Positions 54,605 to 64,000 of a DNA stretch of 64,000 nucleotides are shown here, in pieces. Numbering within the stretch: position 1 is the first letter of the stretch; every line of letters starts with the position of its first letter. The notes below the pieces were generated by a model. It made no database searches. It was given only the letters and a program-made list of their open reading frames with translations, and was not told where the DNA came from. The stretch spans positions 1 through 64,000 of the forward strand of contig NZ_NINX01000015.1 of assembly GCF_002188635.1 (NCBI RefSeq). The letters run 5' to 3'. This stretch comes from Pigmentiphaga sp. NML030171. GTDB lineage: Bacteria > Pseudomonadota > Gammaproteobacteria > Burkholderiales > Burkholderiaceae_B. Made by a program: the position numbers and the translations under genes.

Positions 54605-55063
54605 TTACCGGTTCCGGAAATTGTCGTGACAGGCCTTGCAACTGGCGGCGGCCGCGCCGTACGCGGTCCGCACCTGGGCCAGATCGCCGGTGTCGGCCGC
54701 CGCCACCAGCTTGTCGATATCGCCGTGCAGACGCTCCTGGCCCTGCTTGAACCTGGCGTTGTCGGACCAGACCGCGGGCTTGGCGCCGCCGCCTTCGGTT
54801 CCCGGGCCGAATGCGCTCCACGGCAGTTTGGACATCATGGCCACGATGGCCACGTCGGCCTTCACCTGGGCCGGGTCGTAGGGCTGCTGGCCGCGCACGA
54901 CCGGCGCGATGCGGCCGAAGTGGTTGGACATCACGGTAAGCGCCGACTGGCGATACTTGACGGCGTCCTCGGGCTTGGCGAACTGGGCGGCGGCGGTGGC
55001 GGGCAGCAGCATGGGGGCGGCGGCGATACAGGCGACGGACAGTACGCGCAAAAGTCTCTTCAT
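54605..55063 (-). CDS. Class II cytochrome c (cytochrome c')
   Basis: 152 aa. Signal peptide MKRLLRVLSVACIAAAPMLLPATAAA, then a four-helix bundle, with the single heme motif CKACH ten residues from the C-terminus, as in cytochromes c'. KYRQSALTVMSNHFGRIAPVVRG is the usual N-terminal helix. It is periplasmic and may bind NO or carry electrons from the b561 protein. Confidence 0.93.
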   Translation of the reverse strand: MKRLLRVLSVACIAAAPMLLPATAAAQFAKPEDAVKYRQSALTVMSNHFGRIAPVVRGQQPYDPAQVKADVAIVAMMSKLPWSAFGPGTEGGGAKPAVWSDNARFKQGQERLHGDIDKLVAAADTGDLAQVRTAYGAAAASCKACHDNFRNR

Positions 55064-55164
55064 CAGGGGCTCCTGGGTAGGACGGACGGGGGAGGGTCTA
55101 CCGGACGATAGACCGGTCGGACAACGATTCCAACGTGTTCGATGCGCGCGGCGCGCCAGGGTTC

Positions 55165-55196
55165 CCGGGATGTGGGCGCCGGCGCCCACATCCCGG
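55165..55196. repeat. Perfect 32-bp palindrome downstream of purB
   Basis: Two 16-base arms (CCGGGATGTGGGCGCC and its complement) meet without a spacer, 5 bp beyond the purB stop. There is no T-run, so it is not a standard intrinsic terminator; it could stop RNA decay, form a cruciform, or bind a protein. Confidence 0.7.
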
Positions 55197-55200
55197 CGGG

Positions 55201-56706
<1,506 letters not shown>

Positions 56707-56708
56707 CT

Positions 56709-57323
56709 ATGAAACTTATCGGCTCGTTGGCCAGCCCCTTCGTCCGCAAAGTCCGCATCGTCCTGGCAGACAAGAAACTCGACTACCAGTTCGAGCAGGA
56801 AAACGTGTGGGCGGCGGACACCCGCATCCAGGACTCCAACCCGCTGGGCAAGGTCCCCTGCCTGATCATGGAGGACGGCGGCGCGGTCTTCGATTCCCGC
56901 GTCATCGTCGAGTACCTGGATACGATCACGCCCGTCTGCCGGCTGCTGCCCCCCTCGGGCCGCGAGCGCTCCGAGGTCAAGTGCTGGGAAGCCCTGGCCG
57001 ACGGCCTGCTGGACGCCGCCGTGCTGATCCGCGCCGAATATACCCAGCGCCCCGAGGCGCTGCGCAGCGAGAGCTGGATCGCGCGCCAGCAGGGCAAGAT
57101 CGACGCCGCCTTGGATGCCATGGAAACCGGCCTGGGCGAAAAGCCCTTCTGTGCCGGCAACAGCTACACGCTGGCCGACGTCGCGGTGGGCTGCGCGCTG
57201 GGCTACCTGGACTTCCGCTACCCCGAGCGCGACTGGCGCGACGGCCATCCGAACCTGGCCCGCCTGGCCGAAAAACTGGCGCAGCGCCCTTCCTTCGCCG
57301 ACACCGATCCGCGCCGGGGCTGA
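56709..57323 (+). CDS. Glutathione S-transferase
   Basis: 204 aa. N-terminal thioredoxin-like domain MKLIGSLASPFVRKVRIVLADKKLDYQFE with NPLGKVPCLIMEDGGAVFDSRVIVEYLD (the glutathione-site cis-Pro and ESx-like DSR), then an all-helical domain with YTLADVAVGCALGYLDFRYP. It is divergent from purB; a TATACT -10-like element lies at about 56642. Confidence 0.93.
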   Translation: MKLIGSLASPFVRKVRIVLADKKLDYQFEQENVWAADTRIQDSNPLGKVPCLIMEDGGAVFDSRVIVEYLDTITPVCRLLPPSGRERSEVKCWEALADGLLDAAVLIRAEYTQRPEALRSESWIARQQGKIDAALDAMETGLGEKPFCAGNSYTLADVAVGCALGYLDFRYPERDWRDGHPNLARLAEKLAQRPSFADTDPRRG

Positions 57324-57384
57324 TCCCGGCCCGTCCGCTCCGCGCTGCTATGCTTGACTCCGTTGCAGCCCCAAGGAGTCTCGC

Positions 57385-59010
57385 ATGTCCTGGTTTACCC
57401 CCCGATACACCACGTTATGGCTGGCCGTCCTGGGCACCGCGGGCTTCGGCCTGCTGGCCGCGGACGACGCGGACTGGGGCATCCCGGCGCTGATATTCGC
57501 GGCGCTGCTGGCGCTGGGTATCGTCGATCTCCTGCAGCGCAAGCACGCCATCCGCCGCAACTATCCCATCCTGGGCAACCTGCGTTTCCTGTTCGAATTC
57601 ATCCGTCCCGAACTGCGCCAGTACTTTTTCGAGGACGACACCAAGGCCGCGCCGTTCTCGCGCAACCAGCGCTCCATCGTCTACCAGCGCGCCAAGCAGG
57701 ACATCGACAAGCGCCCGTTCGGCACCCAGGAAGACGTGTACGAACGCCGCTACGAATGGATCAACCACTCGATGGCCCCGGTGCACATCGAGAACTTCGA
57801 TTTCCGCGTGGCGGTGGGCGGACCGGACTGTACCCAGCCCTACAGCGCCTCGATCTTCAACATCTCGGCCATGAGCTTCGGCGCGCTGTCCGCCAACGCG
57901 GTGACGGCGCTCAACACCGGCGCCCGCAAGGGCAATTTCGCGCACGACACCGGCGAAGGCGGCATCAGCCGCTACCACCGCGCGCCGGGCGGCGACCTGG
58001 TCTGGAACATCGGCTCCGGCTACTTCGGCTGCCGCGACGCGGACGGCAGCTTCAGCGAGGAAGCCTTCGTGGCCAACGCCACCTCGCCGCAGGTGCGCAT
58101 GATAGAAATCAAGCTGTCACAAGGCGCCAAGCCGGGCCATGGCGGCATCCTGCCGGGCGCCAAGGTCACGCCCGAGATCGCCGAGGCGCGGGGCGTGCTG
58201 GTGGGCGTGGACTGTAATTCTCCCTCGCGCCACGGCGCCTTCTCCACGCCCATCGGCCTGATGCAATTCGTGGCGCGCCTGCGCCGGCTCTCGGGCGGCA
58301 AGCCCGTGGGCTTCAAGCTGTGCGTGGGCCATCCCTGGGAATGGTTCGCCATCGTCAAGGCCATGCTGCAAACCGGCATCACGCCCGACTTCATCGTGGT
58401 GGACGGCGCCGAAGGCGGAACCGGCGCGGCGCCCGTGGAATTCACCGACCACGTCGGCGTGCCGCTGCAGGACGGCCTCCTGCTGGTCCACAACACCCTG
58501 GTCGGCGTGAACCTGCGCGACCGGATACGCATAGGCGCCTCGGGCAAGATCATCACCGCCTTCGACATCGCTCGCACGCTGGCGCTGGGCGCCGACTGGT
58601 GCAACAGCGCGCGGGGCTTCATGTTCTCGCTGGGTTGCATCCAGGCCCAGGCCTGCCATACCGACCGGTGCCCCACGGGCGTCACCACGCAGGATCGGCT
58701 GCGACAACAGGCGCTGGTGGTGCCGGACAAGGCCGAGCGGGTCTACAACTTCCACCGCAACACCCTGCGCGCCCTGAGCGAACTGGTGTCGGCCGCGGGC
58801 CTGGACCATCCATCCAAGCTGAGCGCCGAGCACATCGTGCGCCGGATATCGGGCAACGAAGTCAAGCTGCTGGCCAGCCTCTTTCCCTTCCTGAAGCGCG
58901 GCGAGCTGCTGGCCGGCACGCCGCCCTACGAGGTCTACCGGAAATACTGGCCCATGGCCCAGGCCGAGTCCTTCGAGGCCATGCTGTCCCAGACCCAGGC
59001 CGCTTCCTGA
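57385..59010 (+). CDS. FMN-binding glutamate synthase-family membrane-associated protein
   Basis: 541 aa. Two N-terminal hydrophobic helices (residues ~10-25 and ~34-52) anchor it. The rest resembles the FMN barrel of GltB (ISAMSFGALSANAVTALNTGARKGNFAHDTGEGGIS; VDGAEGGTGAAP), and the 3Fe-4S ligands are seen as CIQAQACHTDRC (Cys-x5-Cys-x4-Cys). The glutaminase domain is absent, so it is not a complete glutamate synthase; it may be another ammonia- or electron-linked oxidoreductase. A terminator follows. Confidence 0.9.
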   Translation: MSWFTPRYTTLWLAVLGTAGFGLLAADDADWGIPALIFAALLALGIVDLLQRKHAIRRNYPILGNLRFLFEFIRPELRQYFFEDDTKAAPFSRNQRSIVYQRAKQDIDKRPFGTQEDVYERRYEWINHSMAPVHIENFDFRVAVGGPDCTQPYSASIFNISAMSFGALSANAVTALNTGARKGNFAHDTGEGGISRYHRAPGGDLVWNIGSGYFGCRDADGSFSEEAFVANATSPQVRMIEIKLSQGAKPGHGGILPGAKVTPEIAEARGVLVGVDCNSPSRHGAFSTPIGLMQFVARLRRLSGGKPVGFKLCVGHPWEWFAIVKAMLQTGITPDFIVVDGAEGGTGAAPVEFTDHVGVPLQDGLLLVHNTLVGVNLRDRIRIGASGKIITAFDIARTLALGADWCNSARGFMFSLGCIQAQACHTDRCPTGVTTQDRLRQQALVVPDKAERVYNFHRNTLRALSELVSAAGLDHPSKLSAEHIVRRISGNEVKLLASLFPFLKRGELLAGTPPYEVYRKYWPMAQAESFEAMLSQTQAAS

Positions 59011-59082
59011 CCGCGGCCGCCTACCCCTCGCTCCCCTTCCGGCCGCCCGGCAGGAAGGCAGCGACGGTCTCTGATGAAAATG

Positions 59083-59110
59083 AAAAAGCCACCTGAACGG
59101 TGGCTTTTTT
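59083..59110. terminator. Bidirectional terminator between convergent genes
   Basis: AAAAAGCCACC pairs with GGTGGCTTTTT around the loop TGAAC, giving A- and T-runs on both sides. It lies between the glutamate-synthase-like gene and the FAH-family gene and can end both. Confidence 0.92.
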
Positions 59111-59132
59111 CATGGCGTCGCAGCTACGGATA

Positions 59133-59993
59133 TCAGGCTTCGGCCGTGACCGGGTTGCGCAGCAGGCCGACCTTCTCGATCTCGATCTCCACCACGTCGC
59201 CCGGCTTCATCCAGACCTGCGGATTGCGTGCCTGGCCCACGCCGGCGGGCGTGCCCATGACGATCACGTCGCCCGGTTCCAGGGTCAGCACTTCGGTCAG
59301 CAGCTCGATGGTCTCGGGGATGTCGAAGATCATGTCGCTGGTGTTGGCATCCTGCATGACCTGGCCGTTCAGGCGGCACTTGATCGACAAGCCCTTGGCG
59401 GCGGCAGGCAGCTCATCGGCGGTGACCAGGTGCGGGCCGAAGGCGCCCGTGGCGTCGAAGTTCTTGCCGATGGTCCACTGCGGCGTGCGCTTCTGGTAGT
59501 CGCGCACCGAGATGTCGTTGAAGCAGGCATAGCCGAACACGAGGTCCATGGCCTGGTCGCGCTTGACGTGGCGGCCGGCCTTGCCGATCACCACGGCCAG
59601 CTCGGCCTCGTAGTCGAACTTGTCGGACACGCGCGGACGCACCGTGGGTTCGCCATGGGCCAGCAGCGAGGTGGCGCCGCGGAAGAAGAACCAGGGGTAT
59701 TCGGGCTTGTCGCGGCCGCCTTCCTTGGCGTGGTCGAAGTAGTTCAGGCCCAGGCAGATGATCTTGCCGGGGCGGGGCACCACGGGCGCGTAGGCGATCG
59801 AGTCGGCCGGCAGGCGCGGAGCCGACGACGCGATGGCGGCCTTGGCAGCGGCCTGGAGGTCGACGCCGGCCTGCAGCGCGGCACCCAGGTCCGCCGGGAC
59901 CTGCGGCTGGGCCTGGTTCAGGTCGATGATGCCGTCATCGGCCAGGACGCCCAGGCGCACGGCGCCATCTTTGCGGAAACTCACGAATTTCAT
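59133..59993 (-). CDS. Fumarylacetoacetate hydrolase-family protein
   Basis: 286 aa. IICLGLNYFDHAKE, FDYEAELAVVIG (ExE metal ligands), NFDATGAFGPHLVTADEL and LEPGDVIVMGTPAGVG are FAH-family blocks. Similar proteins are oxaloacetate tautomerases, ureidoglycolate lyases or pathway hydrolases; the substrate is not fixed here. It is divergent from a GntR gene across a repeat-rich 225-bp gap and is probably its target. Confidence 0.92.
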   Translation of the reverse strand: MKFVSFRKDGAVRLGVLADDGIIDLNQAQPQVPADLGAALQAGVDLQAAAKAAIASSAPRLPADSIAYAPVVPRPGKIICLGLNYFDHAKEGGRDKPEYPWFFFRGATSLLAHGEPTVRPRVSDKFDYEAELAVVIGKAGRHVKRDQAMDLVFGYACFNDISVRDYQKRTPQWTIGKNFDATGAFGPHLVTADELPAAAKGLSIKCRLNGQVMQDANTSDMIFDIPETIELLTEVLTLEPGDVIVMGTPAGVGQARNPQVWMKPGDVVEIEIEKVGLLRNPVTAEA

Positions 59994-60081
59994 CTCTAAC
60001 TCCGATAGTGGGGTGAAAACGCGCGTGCCTGCACGCGCAAAGACGCCTGCCCCGCGGGGCGGTCATTCCTTCGGCTTCGCC

Positions 60082-60162
60082 ATTTTATATACATTTTCTC
60101 GGAACGCAATTTTTTATACATATTTTCTTCCAAGACGGTGTTTTATACACTTTCATATAAAA
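60082..60162. promoter_or_regulatory. Three operator-like AT-rich repeats before the GntR gene
   Basis: Three copies of a TTTTATA(TA)CA-(A/T-rich)-TTTC pattern lie at about 60082-60100, 60109-60130 and 60140-60162 in otherwise GC-rich DNA. The last one is partly dyad (TTTTATAC...ATATAAAA). They sit between the divergent FAH and GntR genes, the usual place for FCD-type GntR operators with a TATACA-like core. Confidence 0.6.
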
Positions 60163-60218
60163 TCCACCGGCCGGCACCCACGCACGGCCGCCCCCGCAAC
60201 GGGCTTCATGGAGTTCTC

Positions 60219-60923
60219 GTGGCTAAGACCCCCGCCCCACCGGCCGATCCCGGCGCCCCCGCCACCCTGGCCACCTCGCTGTACGACCGCATGCGCGCCG
60301 ATCTGCTGGCGGGCCGGTTGCTGCCGCCCGGGCGCAAGCTGCAGATCGAATTCCTGAGCCATCACTACGGCGCCGGCCAGACCCCCGTGCGCGAGGCGCT
60401 GAACCGGCTGACCGCCGACGGCCTGGTGGAGCAGCGCGACCAGCGCGGCTTCGCCGTGGCGGCGGTCAGCCCCGCCGACCTGGTGGAGATCACCAATACC
60501 CGCTGCTGGCTGGAAGAGATCGCCCTGCGCAAGTCCATGGCATCCGGCTCCGCGCAATGGGAAGAGGACCTGGTCCTGGCCTTCCATCGCCTGTCCAAGA
60601 CGCCACGCTCGCTGCGGGACGACCGCTTCGAGGCCAACCCGGAATGGGAACAGCGCCACCGAGCCTTCCACCGGGCGCTGATAGGCGGGTGCGGGTCGCG
60701 CTGGCTGATCGGCTTCTGCGAACAGCTGGCGGACCAGTTGTACCGCTATCGCCAGTTGTCGGTGCAGAAGATCTTCCCGGACCGTCCGATCCAGGCCGAA
60801 CACGAGGCATTGATGGAAGCCATCACGGCGGGCGACGCCGATCGGGCCGTCGAACTGCTGACCGAGCACTACCAGAAGACCGCGCGGATCGTGCTGGATG
60901 ACCCCGAGGCCTTCGAGGGATAG
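60219..60923 (+). CDS. GntR-family regulator (FCD subfamily)
   Basis: 234 aa from GTG 60219, which has GGAG at good spacing; a longer frame to 60138 reads through the operator-like repeats. The winged HTH is SLYDRMRADLLAGRLLPPGRKLQIEFLSHHYGAGQTPVREALNRLTADGLVEQ. The FCD ligand domain carries the usual metal-type ligands (RHRAFHRALI; EHEALMEAI). Likely repressor of the divergent FAH-family gene. Confidence 0.9.
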   Translation: MAKTPAPPADPGAPATLATSLYDRMRADLLAGRLLPPGRKLQIEFLSHHYGAGQTPVREALNRLTADGLVEQRDQRGFAVAAVSPADLVEITNTRCWLEEIALRKSMASGSAQWEEDLVLAFHRLSKTPRSLRDDRFEANPEWEQRHRAFHRALIGGCGSRWLIGFCEQLADQLYRYRQLSVQKIFPDRPIQAEHEALMEAITAGDADRAVELLTEHYQKTARIVLDDPEAFEG

Positions 60924-60983
60924 CCGGCCGCGCCGGCGCCCCCCTTTGATAAAATCCCCCATGGATCCGAACGAGTACCCTCC

Positions 60984-61478
60984 ATGGTCTGGACGCCCCG
61001 AGTCACCGTCGCCGCCGTGATCGAGCGCGACGGCAAGTTTCTGGTCATCGAGGAAGACACCGGCGACGGCGTCAGGCTGAACCAGCCGGCCGGCCACCTC
61101 GAAGCCGGCGAGTCGCTCGAGTGCGCCGTCAGGCGCGAAACCCTGGAAGAGACCGCGCATCCCTTCGTACCGTCGGGATGGTTGGGCACGTACCTGTGGC
61201 GCCCCGAAGCCGCCGATGCGCCGACTTTCCTGCGCTTCGCTTTCGTGGGCGAGGCAGGCCAGCCGATTCCCGGCCGCGCCCTGGACGAAGGCATACGCCG
61301 CGCGTTCTGGATCTCCGCCGACGAACTGCGCGCCCGGCAGGCCGAGCACCGCAGTCCGCTGGTCATGCGCTGCGTGGACGACTATCTGCGCGCGCGGGCG
61401 TCGGGCCGGCCGTGGCTGGCGCTGGACGCGCTCTACACACATACGGCAATCGTGGATACGCATCATGGCAAGCAGTAA
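60984..61478 (+). CDS. nudJ: NUDIX hydrolase, NudJ-like
   Basis: 164 aa. The Nudix box [22 protein letters not shown] fits Gx5Ex7REUxEExG except for Ala at the final Gly position. Overall it resembles the phosphatase NudJ (HMP-PP/nucleoside di- and triphosphates), which is usually next to mnmA. It overlaps the mnmA start by 14 bp, suggesting coupled translation. Confidence 0.88.
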   Translation: MVWTPRVTVAAVIERDGKFLVIEEDTGDGVRLNQPAGHLEAGESLECAVRRETLEETAHPFVPSGWLGTYLWRPEAADAPTFLRFAFVGEAGQPIPGRALDEGIRRAFWISADELRARQAEHRSPLVMRCVDDYLRARASGRPWLALDALYTHTAIVDTHHGKQ

Positions 61479-62601
61479 GGGACGCATCGTAGTGGGCATG
61501 TCCGGCGGCGTGGATTCGTCGGTCAGCGCCTGGCTGCTGAAACAGCAGGGCTACGAGGTGGTCGGCCTCTTCATGAAGAACTGGGAGGACGACGACGATT
61601 CCGAGTACTGCTCGACCCGCCAGGACTGGCTGGACGCCGCCAGCGTGGCCGACGTGATCGGCATCGACATCGAGGCGGTGAACTTCGCCGCCGAATACAA
61701 GGACCGCGTGTTCGCGGAATTCCTGCGCGAATATTCGGCCGGCCGCACGCCCAACCCCGACGTGCTGTGCAACGCCGAGATCAAGTTCAAGGCCTTCCTG
61801 GACCATGCCATGCGCATGGGCGCCGAACACATCGCCACCGGCCACTACGCGCGCGTGCGCCGCGTCGAGTCGGGACCGCAGGCGGGCCGCCATCAATTGC
61901 TCAAGGCCCTGGACGGCACCAAGGACCAGAGCTATTTCCTGCACCGGCTGAACCAGGAACAACTGTCGCGCACGGTGTTCCCGCTGGGCGAGATCCGCAA
62001 GACCGAGGTGCGGCGCATCGCTCATGAGCTTGGCCTGTCCAATGCCGCCAAGAAGGACTCCACCGGCATCTGCTTCATTGGCGAACGCCCGTTCCGCGAG
62101 TTCCTGAACCGCTACCTGCCCACCCAGCCCGGCCCCATCCTGACGTCCGAAGGCCAGCGCGTGGGCCGGCACGTCGGGCTGTCGTTCTACACGCTGGGCC
62201 AGCGCAAGGGCCTGGGCATAGGCGGCGTGAAGGGCCGCCAGCAGGAGGACGGCACCGCGGACGCCTGGTACGTGGCGAAGAAGGACCTGGCGTCCAACAC
62301 GCTATACGTGGTGCAGGGCCACGACCATCCCTGGCTGCTGAGCCACGCCTTGCAAGCCCAGCAAGCCTCCTGGATCGCCGGCGAGCCCCCCGCCCCCGGC
62401 ACCTACGGCGCCAAGACCCGTTACCGCCAACCCGACGCCGCCTGCACGCTGCAGCACGCCCAGGGCGAAGCCTTCGAGCTGGGCTTCCCCGAAGCGCAGT
62501 GGGCCGTCACCCCGGGCCAGTCCGCCGTCCTCTACGATGGCGAAGTCTGCCTGGGCGGCGGAATCATTGCCCTCCCCTCTTGCCCTTCGGGCGCCCGCTG
62601 A
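61465..62601 (+). CDS. mnmA: tRNA 2-thiouridylase MnmA
   Basis: 378 aa. It makes 2-thiouridine at U34 of Lys, Glu and Gln tRNAs. The PP-loop [10 protein letters not shown], the catalytic Cys in [12 protein letters not shown] and the second Cys in [16 protein letters not shown] are present. The C-terminus is slightly extended ([10 protein letters not shown]). Starts inside nudJ. Confidence 0.97.
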   Translation: MASSKGRIVVGMSGGVDSSVSAWLLKQQGYEVVGLFMKNWEDDDDSEYCSTRQDWLDAASVADVIGIDIEAVNFAAEYKDRVFAEFLREYSAGRTPNPDVLCNAEIKFKAFLDHAMRMGAEHIATGHYARVRRVESGPQAGRHQLLKALDGTKDQSYFLHRLNQEQLSRTVFPLGEIRKTEVRRIAHELGLSNAAKKDSTGICFIGERPFREFLNRYLPTQPGPILTSEGQRVGRHVGLSFYTLGQRKGLGIGGVKGRQQEDGTADAWYVAKKDLASNTLYVVQGHDHPWLLSHALQAQQASWIAGEPPAPGTYGAKTRYRQPDAACTLQHAQGEAFELGFPEAQWAVTPGQSAVLYDGEVCLGGGIIALPSCPSGAR

Positions 62602-62619
62602 AGGGGGCGGCGCAAGGGG

Positions 62620-63543
62620 CTACCTCAACCCCGGCATGTCGAAGCCCAGTTCCTCCAGCTTGCCGATCAGCTCCGCCTCTTGCTCCCCCGGCAGCTCGGT
62701 CAACGGCGGCCGCACGGCGCGCCAGGCCTGGTCTTGCGCGAAATAAGAGATGATCGCCTTCAGCGCCGGGATCATCGAATACTTCTGCACCAGTTCGCGA
62801 GTCTGGGTGACCTTCTGCTGCAGCGCTTCGGCGTCGGGACCCTGCCAGTTGGCGTAGAGCTGGCTGATGGGACCCGGGTTGATGTTGCCGGTGGCCGTGA
62901 TGCAGCCCTTGCCGCCCGCGCGCAGGCCGCGCAGCAGCAGTGTTTCGCTGGCGGGGAAGACGTCGAAGCCGGTCGAGGCGAAGGCGTCGATGACGGACTT
63001 GGAGTAGTTCCAGTCGCCGGACGAGTCCTTCAGGCCCACGACGGTGTCGGGATAGGCCTTGATCAGGCGCTCGATCAGCGGCAGCGAGATCGGCACCTGC
63101 GACACGGGCGGGATGTGATACAGGTAGACGCGCAGCGCCGAGTCGCCGACGTTCTCGATGACCTGGCTGTAGTAGCGGAACAGGCCCTCGTCGGGCACGC
63201 TCTTGTAGAAGAACGGCGGCAGCATCAACACGCCGGCCGCGCCGTGCTTGACGGCGGCGGCGGTCAGTTGCGAGGCCTCGGGCACCGAGCAGGCGCCGGT
63301 GCCCGGCATCAGCTTGGCGCCGGGGATGCCGTCGGCGACGAGCCTGCCCATCAATTCGATCTTCTCGGTGGCCGACAGCGAGTTGGCCTCGCTGTTGGTG
63401 CCGAAGATGGCCAGGCCGGCGCAGCCGCTGTCGAGCAGCCACTGGCAATGGCGGGCGAAGCGGTCGGCATCGGGCAGCATGTCGGGCTGGAACGGCGTGA
63501 CGACCGGGGCAAGCAGGCCTTGCAGGCGGGGAGGTGCGGACAT
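62620..63543 (-). CDS. Dihydrodipicolinate synthase-family aldolase/lyase
   Basis: 307 aa class I lyase. Schiff-base Lys in VVGLKDSSGDW and Tyr in YLYHIPP are in place; GTNSEANSLSATEKIEL replaces the GTTGE-type loop of true DapA. Therefore a sugar-acid, keto-acid or sialic-acid-type aldolase/dehydratase is more likely than lysine synthesis. ATG 63543 with AAGGAAGAG upstream. The GntR gene ending at 63706 lies upstream in the same direction and may regulate it. Confidence 0.9.
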   Translation of the reverse strand: MSAPPRLQGLLAPVVTPFQPDMLPDADRFARHCQWLLDSGCAGLAIFGTNSEANSLSATEKIELMGRLVADGIPGAKLMPGTGACSVPEASQLTAAAVKHGAAGVLMLPPFFYKSVPDEGLFRYYSQVIENVGDSALRVYLYHIPPVSQVPISLPLIERLIKAYPDTVVGLKDSSGDWNYSKSVIDAFASTGFDVFPASETLLLRGLRAGGKGCITATGNINPGPISQLYANWQGPDAEALQQKVTQTRELVQKYSMIPALKAIISYFAQDQAWRAVRPPLTELPGEQEAELIGKLEELGFDMPGLR

Positions 63544-63705
63544 GTCTCTCTTCCTTCTTACGGGGGGTTGATCATTCATGGGGCTGGGCGCCACGTTGGT
63601 CGATGAAACGGCAACCCCTCCAGGGCACAGCGGATCCGGCTCCGCCGGGCCGCCAGTGCCGCCCCTCGAGGGGCGCGCGCAAGCGCGTAGGGGTGGGCTC
63701 CATCC

Positions 63706-64000
63706 TCAGTGGGCTTGGATGCGTTGCAGGCGGGCCATCGCGTTGCTCATGTGGGCATGGGCGGCCTGCCGGGCGGCTGCGGGGTCGTGCGCGGCGATGG
63801 CCTCGTAGATGGCTTCGTGTTCCATCGTGATGTCGGTCAGCCAGCCGGCCAGCTCGCAATTGCGGCGGCTGATGGAAAGCTGGTTGCGGGTATGGCGTTC
63901 CAGGAACTCGAAGAAATCGTCGTAGACCGGGTTGTTGGCGGCGCGCGCGATGGCCCGGTGGAACAGGATGTCTTCCTCGACCCCGTCGCCGCCGCGCAGG
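63706..64000 (-). CDS. GntR-family regulator (FCD), 3' end only
   Basis: 98 codons plus part of one more, running off the right edge of the window. The translation DILFHRAIARAANNPVYDDFF and EHEAIYEAIAAHDPAAARQAAHAHM is the FCD ligand-binding domain of FadR-type GntR regulators, with its conserved His residues. The stop is TGA at 63708-63706. The HTH is outside the window. It precedes the DapA-family gene by 162 bp. Confidence 0.87.
   Translation of the reverse strand, partial: LRGGDGVEEDILFHRAIARAANNPVYDDFFEFLERHTRNQLSISRRNCELAGWLTDITMEHEAIYEAIAAHDPAAARQAAHAHMSNAMARLQRIQAH

Noticed and set aside
57385-59010. Calling the gene gltB
   Set aside because: It lacks the N-terminal glutaminase and C-terminal beta-helix domains and has membrane helices instead.
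62620-63543. Calling the gene dapA
   Set aside because: The active-site loop differs and the setting is catabolic, not biosynthetic.
63661-63674. Palindrome GCCCCTCGAGGGGC as terminator
   Set aside because: There is no T-run on either side, and it lies upstream of, not after, the DapA-family gene.

Overview
The window looks like a chromosomal segment of a high-GC betaproteobacterium of the Alcaligenaceae (Bordetella/Achromobacter type). The evidence is five separate Bug-type (Bordetella uptake gene) periplasmic receptors, the queA-tgt-yajC-secD-secF order, purB beside a GST, a nudJ-mnmA pair, and a strong G/C third-position bias. The genus is an inference. No gap between genes exceeds 300 bases.

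Left part (1-12.1 kb) is accessory and shows traffic. The end of an IS3-type insertion sequence cuts off the 5' part of a flavin monooxygenase. Then come pntAA-pntAB-pntB (proton-translocating transhydrogenase), a Bug receptor / CoA-transferase / TIGR03084-like trio, a broken tRNA-Leu 3' half, a CMD-MFS-SDR-GlxA/AraC group read leftward, a MATE transporter remnant, and an intact tRNA-Leu(CAA). The broken and intact tRNA-Leu sequences bracket about 4.5 kb and look like island borders.

12.1-19.9 kb: ppiC, then a seven-gene leftward catabolic operon (RidA, alpha/beta hydrolase, amidohydrolase, Rieske oxygenase alpha and beta, Bug receptor, fumarylacetoacetate-hydrolase-like). A GcvA-like LysR gene diverges from it. 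The shared promoter region carries two TTAG-N5-CTAA boxes.

19.9-41.9 kb is the most interesting part: a CoA-ester catabolic module of about 22 kb. A ten-gene leftward operon encodes two adjacent acyl-CoA dehydrogenases, a CaiB CoA-transferase, an atypical crotonase, a quinone oxidoreductase, an Old Yellow Enzyme, a Bug receptor, MmgE/PrpD, ETF:ubiquinone oxidoreductase and a FadH-like reductase. A single leftward gene is a clear BadI (2-ketocyclohexanecarboxyl-CoA hydrolase) homologue. A seven-gene rightward operon holds a CaiB transferase, an acyl-CoA dehydrogenase, MaoC, a BadH homologue, a Bug receptor, a thioesterase and an alpha-methylacyl-CoA racemase. An IclR regulator and a canonical enoyl-CoA hydratase follow. 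A 29-bp operator, 25/29 identical between two copies, sits at the promoters of both operons and beside badI. Together these suggest uptake of an alicyclic carboxylic acid, activation as a CoA thioester, ring dehydrogenation, hydration, oxidation and hydrolytic ring opening, with electrons delivered to quinone by ETF-QO. No CoA ligase, ETF subunits or TctAB transport proteins are visible.

42-64 kb is mostly core: queA-tgt-yajC-secD-secF, a LysR/Bug/PrpF/amidase group, cytochrome b561, a DUF3300 protein with repeats, cytochrome c', purB, a GST, an FMN/3Fe-4S glutamate-synthase-like protein, a second FAH-family hydrolase divergent from a GntR regulator with three operator-like repeats, nudJ-mnmA, a DapA-family lyase/aldolase, and the 3' end of another FCD-type GntR regulator running off the window.
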